Positions 4,538 through 5,573 of a DNA stretch of 5,573 nucleotides are shown here, one piece after another. Positions within the stretch are counted from its first letter, which is position 1. Every line of letters begins with the position of its first letter. The DNA lies in NCBI GenBank assembly GCA_002395235.1, contig DGWK01000005.1, positions 23,337 through 28,909 on the forward strand, written 5' to 3'. This stretch comes from Lachnospiraceae bacterium UBA4260 (GTDB lineage: Bacteria; Bacillota; Clostridia; Lachnospirales; Lachnospiraceae). A program made the position numbers and the translations under genes. The notes under the pieces are model-generated. The model was not told where the DNA came from. It saw nothing but the letters and a program-made list of their open reading frames with translations, and did no database searches.

Positions 4538-5573
4538 ATGAAAGAAATGGAACTCAAATACGGCTGCAACCCCAATCAGAAGCCTTCCCGCGTTTTTATG
4601 GAAGACGGCTCTGACCTTCCTTTCGAGGTCCTCTGCGGAAGACCCGGATACATCAACCTTCTGGACGCCTTCAACGGCTGGCAGCTGGTAAGCGAACTTA
4701 AGAAAGCAACCGGCAAGGTCGCGGCGACTTCCTTCAAGCACGTCTCCCCCGCAGGCGCGGCGATCGGCCTTCCTCTGTCCGATGTCGAGAAGAAGATCTA
4801 CTGGGTAGACGATATGGGCGAGCTGACCCCTATGGGCAGTGCTTACGCGCGCGCAAGAGGCGCGGACAGAATGTCCTCCTTCGGCGATTTCATCTCCCTC
4901 TCTGATACCTGCGACGTGTGCACCGCGAAACTGGTTTCCAGGGAAGTCTCCGACGGAATCATCGCTCCCGATTATGAGCCTGAGGCACTTGAGATTCTCA
5001 AGAAGAAGAAAAAAGGCAATTACTGCGTGCTCAAGATCAATCCTGATTATAAGCCCGCCGCACTTGAGAAAAAGCAGGTCTTCGGCGTCACTTTCGAGCA
5101 GGGCAGAAATGAGCTGGTCATCGACGACGCTCTGTTTGCCAACATCGTGACTGAGAACAAAGAGCTGCCCCAGGCGGCCCGCGACGACATGGCGATCGCG
5201 CTGATCACCCTCAAGTACACCCAGTCCAACTCCGTGTGCTATGTCAAGGGCGGCCAGGCCATCGGAATCGGCGCCGGCCAGCAGTCCAGAATCCACTGCA
5301 CAAGACTTGCCGGCAGCAAGGCTGACAACTGGTATCTGCGCCAGTCTCCCCAGGTTCTGGGTCTTCCCTTCAAGGAAGGCATCCGCAGAGCGGACAGAGA
5401 CAACGCCATCGATCTGTACATGGGCGAGGACTACATGGACGTTCTGGCGGATGGCAAGTGGGAAGCACTCTTTACGGAGAAGCCCGCTGTCTTTACCGCA
5501 GAGGAGAAGAGAGCATGGCTGGACGGCAATACCGACGTGACACTCGGTTCTGACGCCTTCTTCCCCTTCGGCG
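4538..5573 (+). CDS. purH: Stand-alone AICAR formyltransferase (PurH transformylase domain), 3' end outside window
   Basis: The 345 visible residues form the AICAR transformylase half of PurH, which moves a formyl group from 10-formyltetrahydrofolate to AICAR to give FAICAR. Signatures are SFKHVSPAGAA with the catalytic Lys-His pair (K67, H68), GADRMSSFGDFI (108-119), the SNS motif (230-232) leading into KGGQAIGIGAGQQSR (237-251), and SDAFFPF (338-344), which breaks off at the window edge. The N-terminal IMP cyclohydrolase domain of bifunctional PurH is absent: the protein starts directly with KYGCNPNQKPSRV, typical of single-domain versions of about 390 residues, so some 45 residues are probably missing. 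It follows the cyclohydrolase gene by 20 bases and surely shares its mRNA. Codon use is strongly biased to C-ending codons (TTC, ATC, CTC, AAC), more so than the amidase gene, as expected for a well-expressed metabolic enzyme. Confidence 0.93.
   Translation, partial: MKEMELKYGCNPNQKPSRVFMEDGSDLPFEVLCGRPGYINLLDAFNGWQLVSELKKATGKVAATSFKHVSPAGAAIGLPLSDVEKKIYWVDDMGELTPMGSAYARARGADRMSSFGDFISLSDTCDVCTAKLVSREVSDGIIAPDYEPEALEILKKKKKGNYCVLKINPDYKPAALEKKQVFGVTFEQGRNELVIDDALFANIVTENKELPQAARDDMAIALITLKYTQSNSVCYVKGGQAIGIGAGQQSRIHCTRLAGSKADNWYLRQSPQVLGLPFKEGIRRADRDNAIDLYMGEDYMDVLADGKWEALFTEKPAVFTAEEKRAWLDGNTDVTLGSDAFFPFG

Noticed and set aside
4511..5296. Minus-strand open frame of 261 codons opposite the formyltransferase gene
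   Set aside because: The plus strand carries the full set of AICAR transformylase motifs. The reverse frame is a by-product of C-ending codons and has no ribosome binding site.

Overview
The window looks like a chromosomal stretch from an anaerobic Clostridia bacterium, probably Lachnospiraceae or a close relative. This rests on Gram-positive style AGGAGG-type ribosome binding sites, AT-rich intergenic DNA around moderately GC-rich genes, and a split purine pathway of a kind seen in Clostridia. The taxonomic call is inference; no marker gene is present.

Layout: the left edge carries the 5' end of a tRNA gene on the minus strand with its own near-perfect promoter (bases 1-89). Next is a large plus-strand gene (274-2193) for a secreted cell-wall protein. 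It joins an N-terminal zinc N-acetylmuramoyl-L-alanine amidase, through a charged coiled-coil linker, to a C-terminal serine hydrolase domain that keeps all four signature motifs of class A beta-lactamases. An extended -10 promoter then leads into sstT (2274-3545), a sodium-coupled serine/threonine transporter, which ends at a strong rho-independent terminator (3606-3660).

After the terminator, a consensus-like promoter (3694-3722) drives a two-gene purine operon. The first gene encodes a PurO-type IMP cyclohydrolase (3798-4517). Twenty bases later comes a stand-alone AICAR formyltransferase (4538 to beyond the right edge). Together they would carry out the last two steps of IMP synthesis, which most bacteria do with the single bifunctional protein PurH. 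Two possible control sites lie here: a CCGAAC core resembling a Bacillus-type PurBox inside the promoter spacer, and a perfect 16-bp palindrome just downstream of the predicted start of transcription.

The amidase/serine-hydrolase fusion is the most unusual gene in the window. The split purine module with its palindromic leader is the second point of interest. No mobile element, CRISPR array or long repeat was seen, and no stretch over 300 bases lacks a gene.
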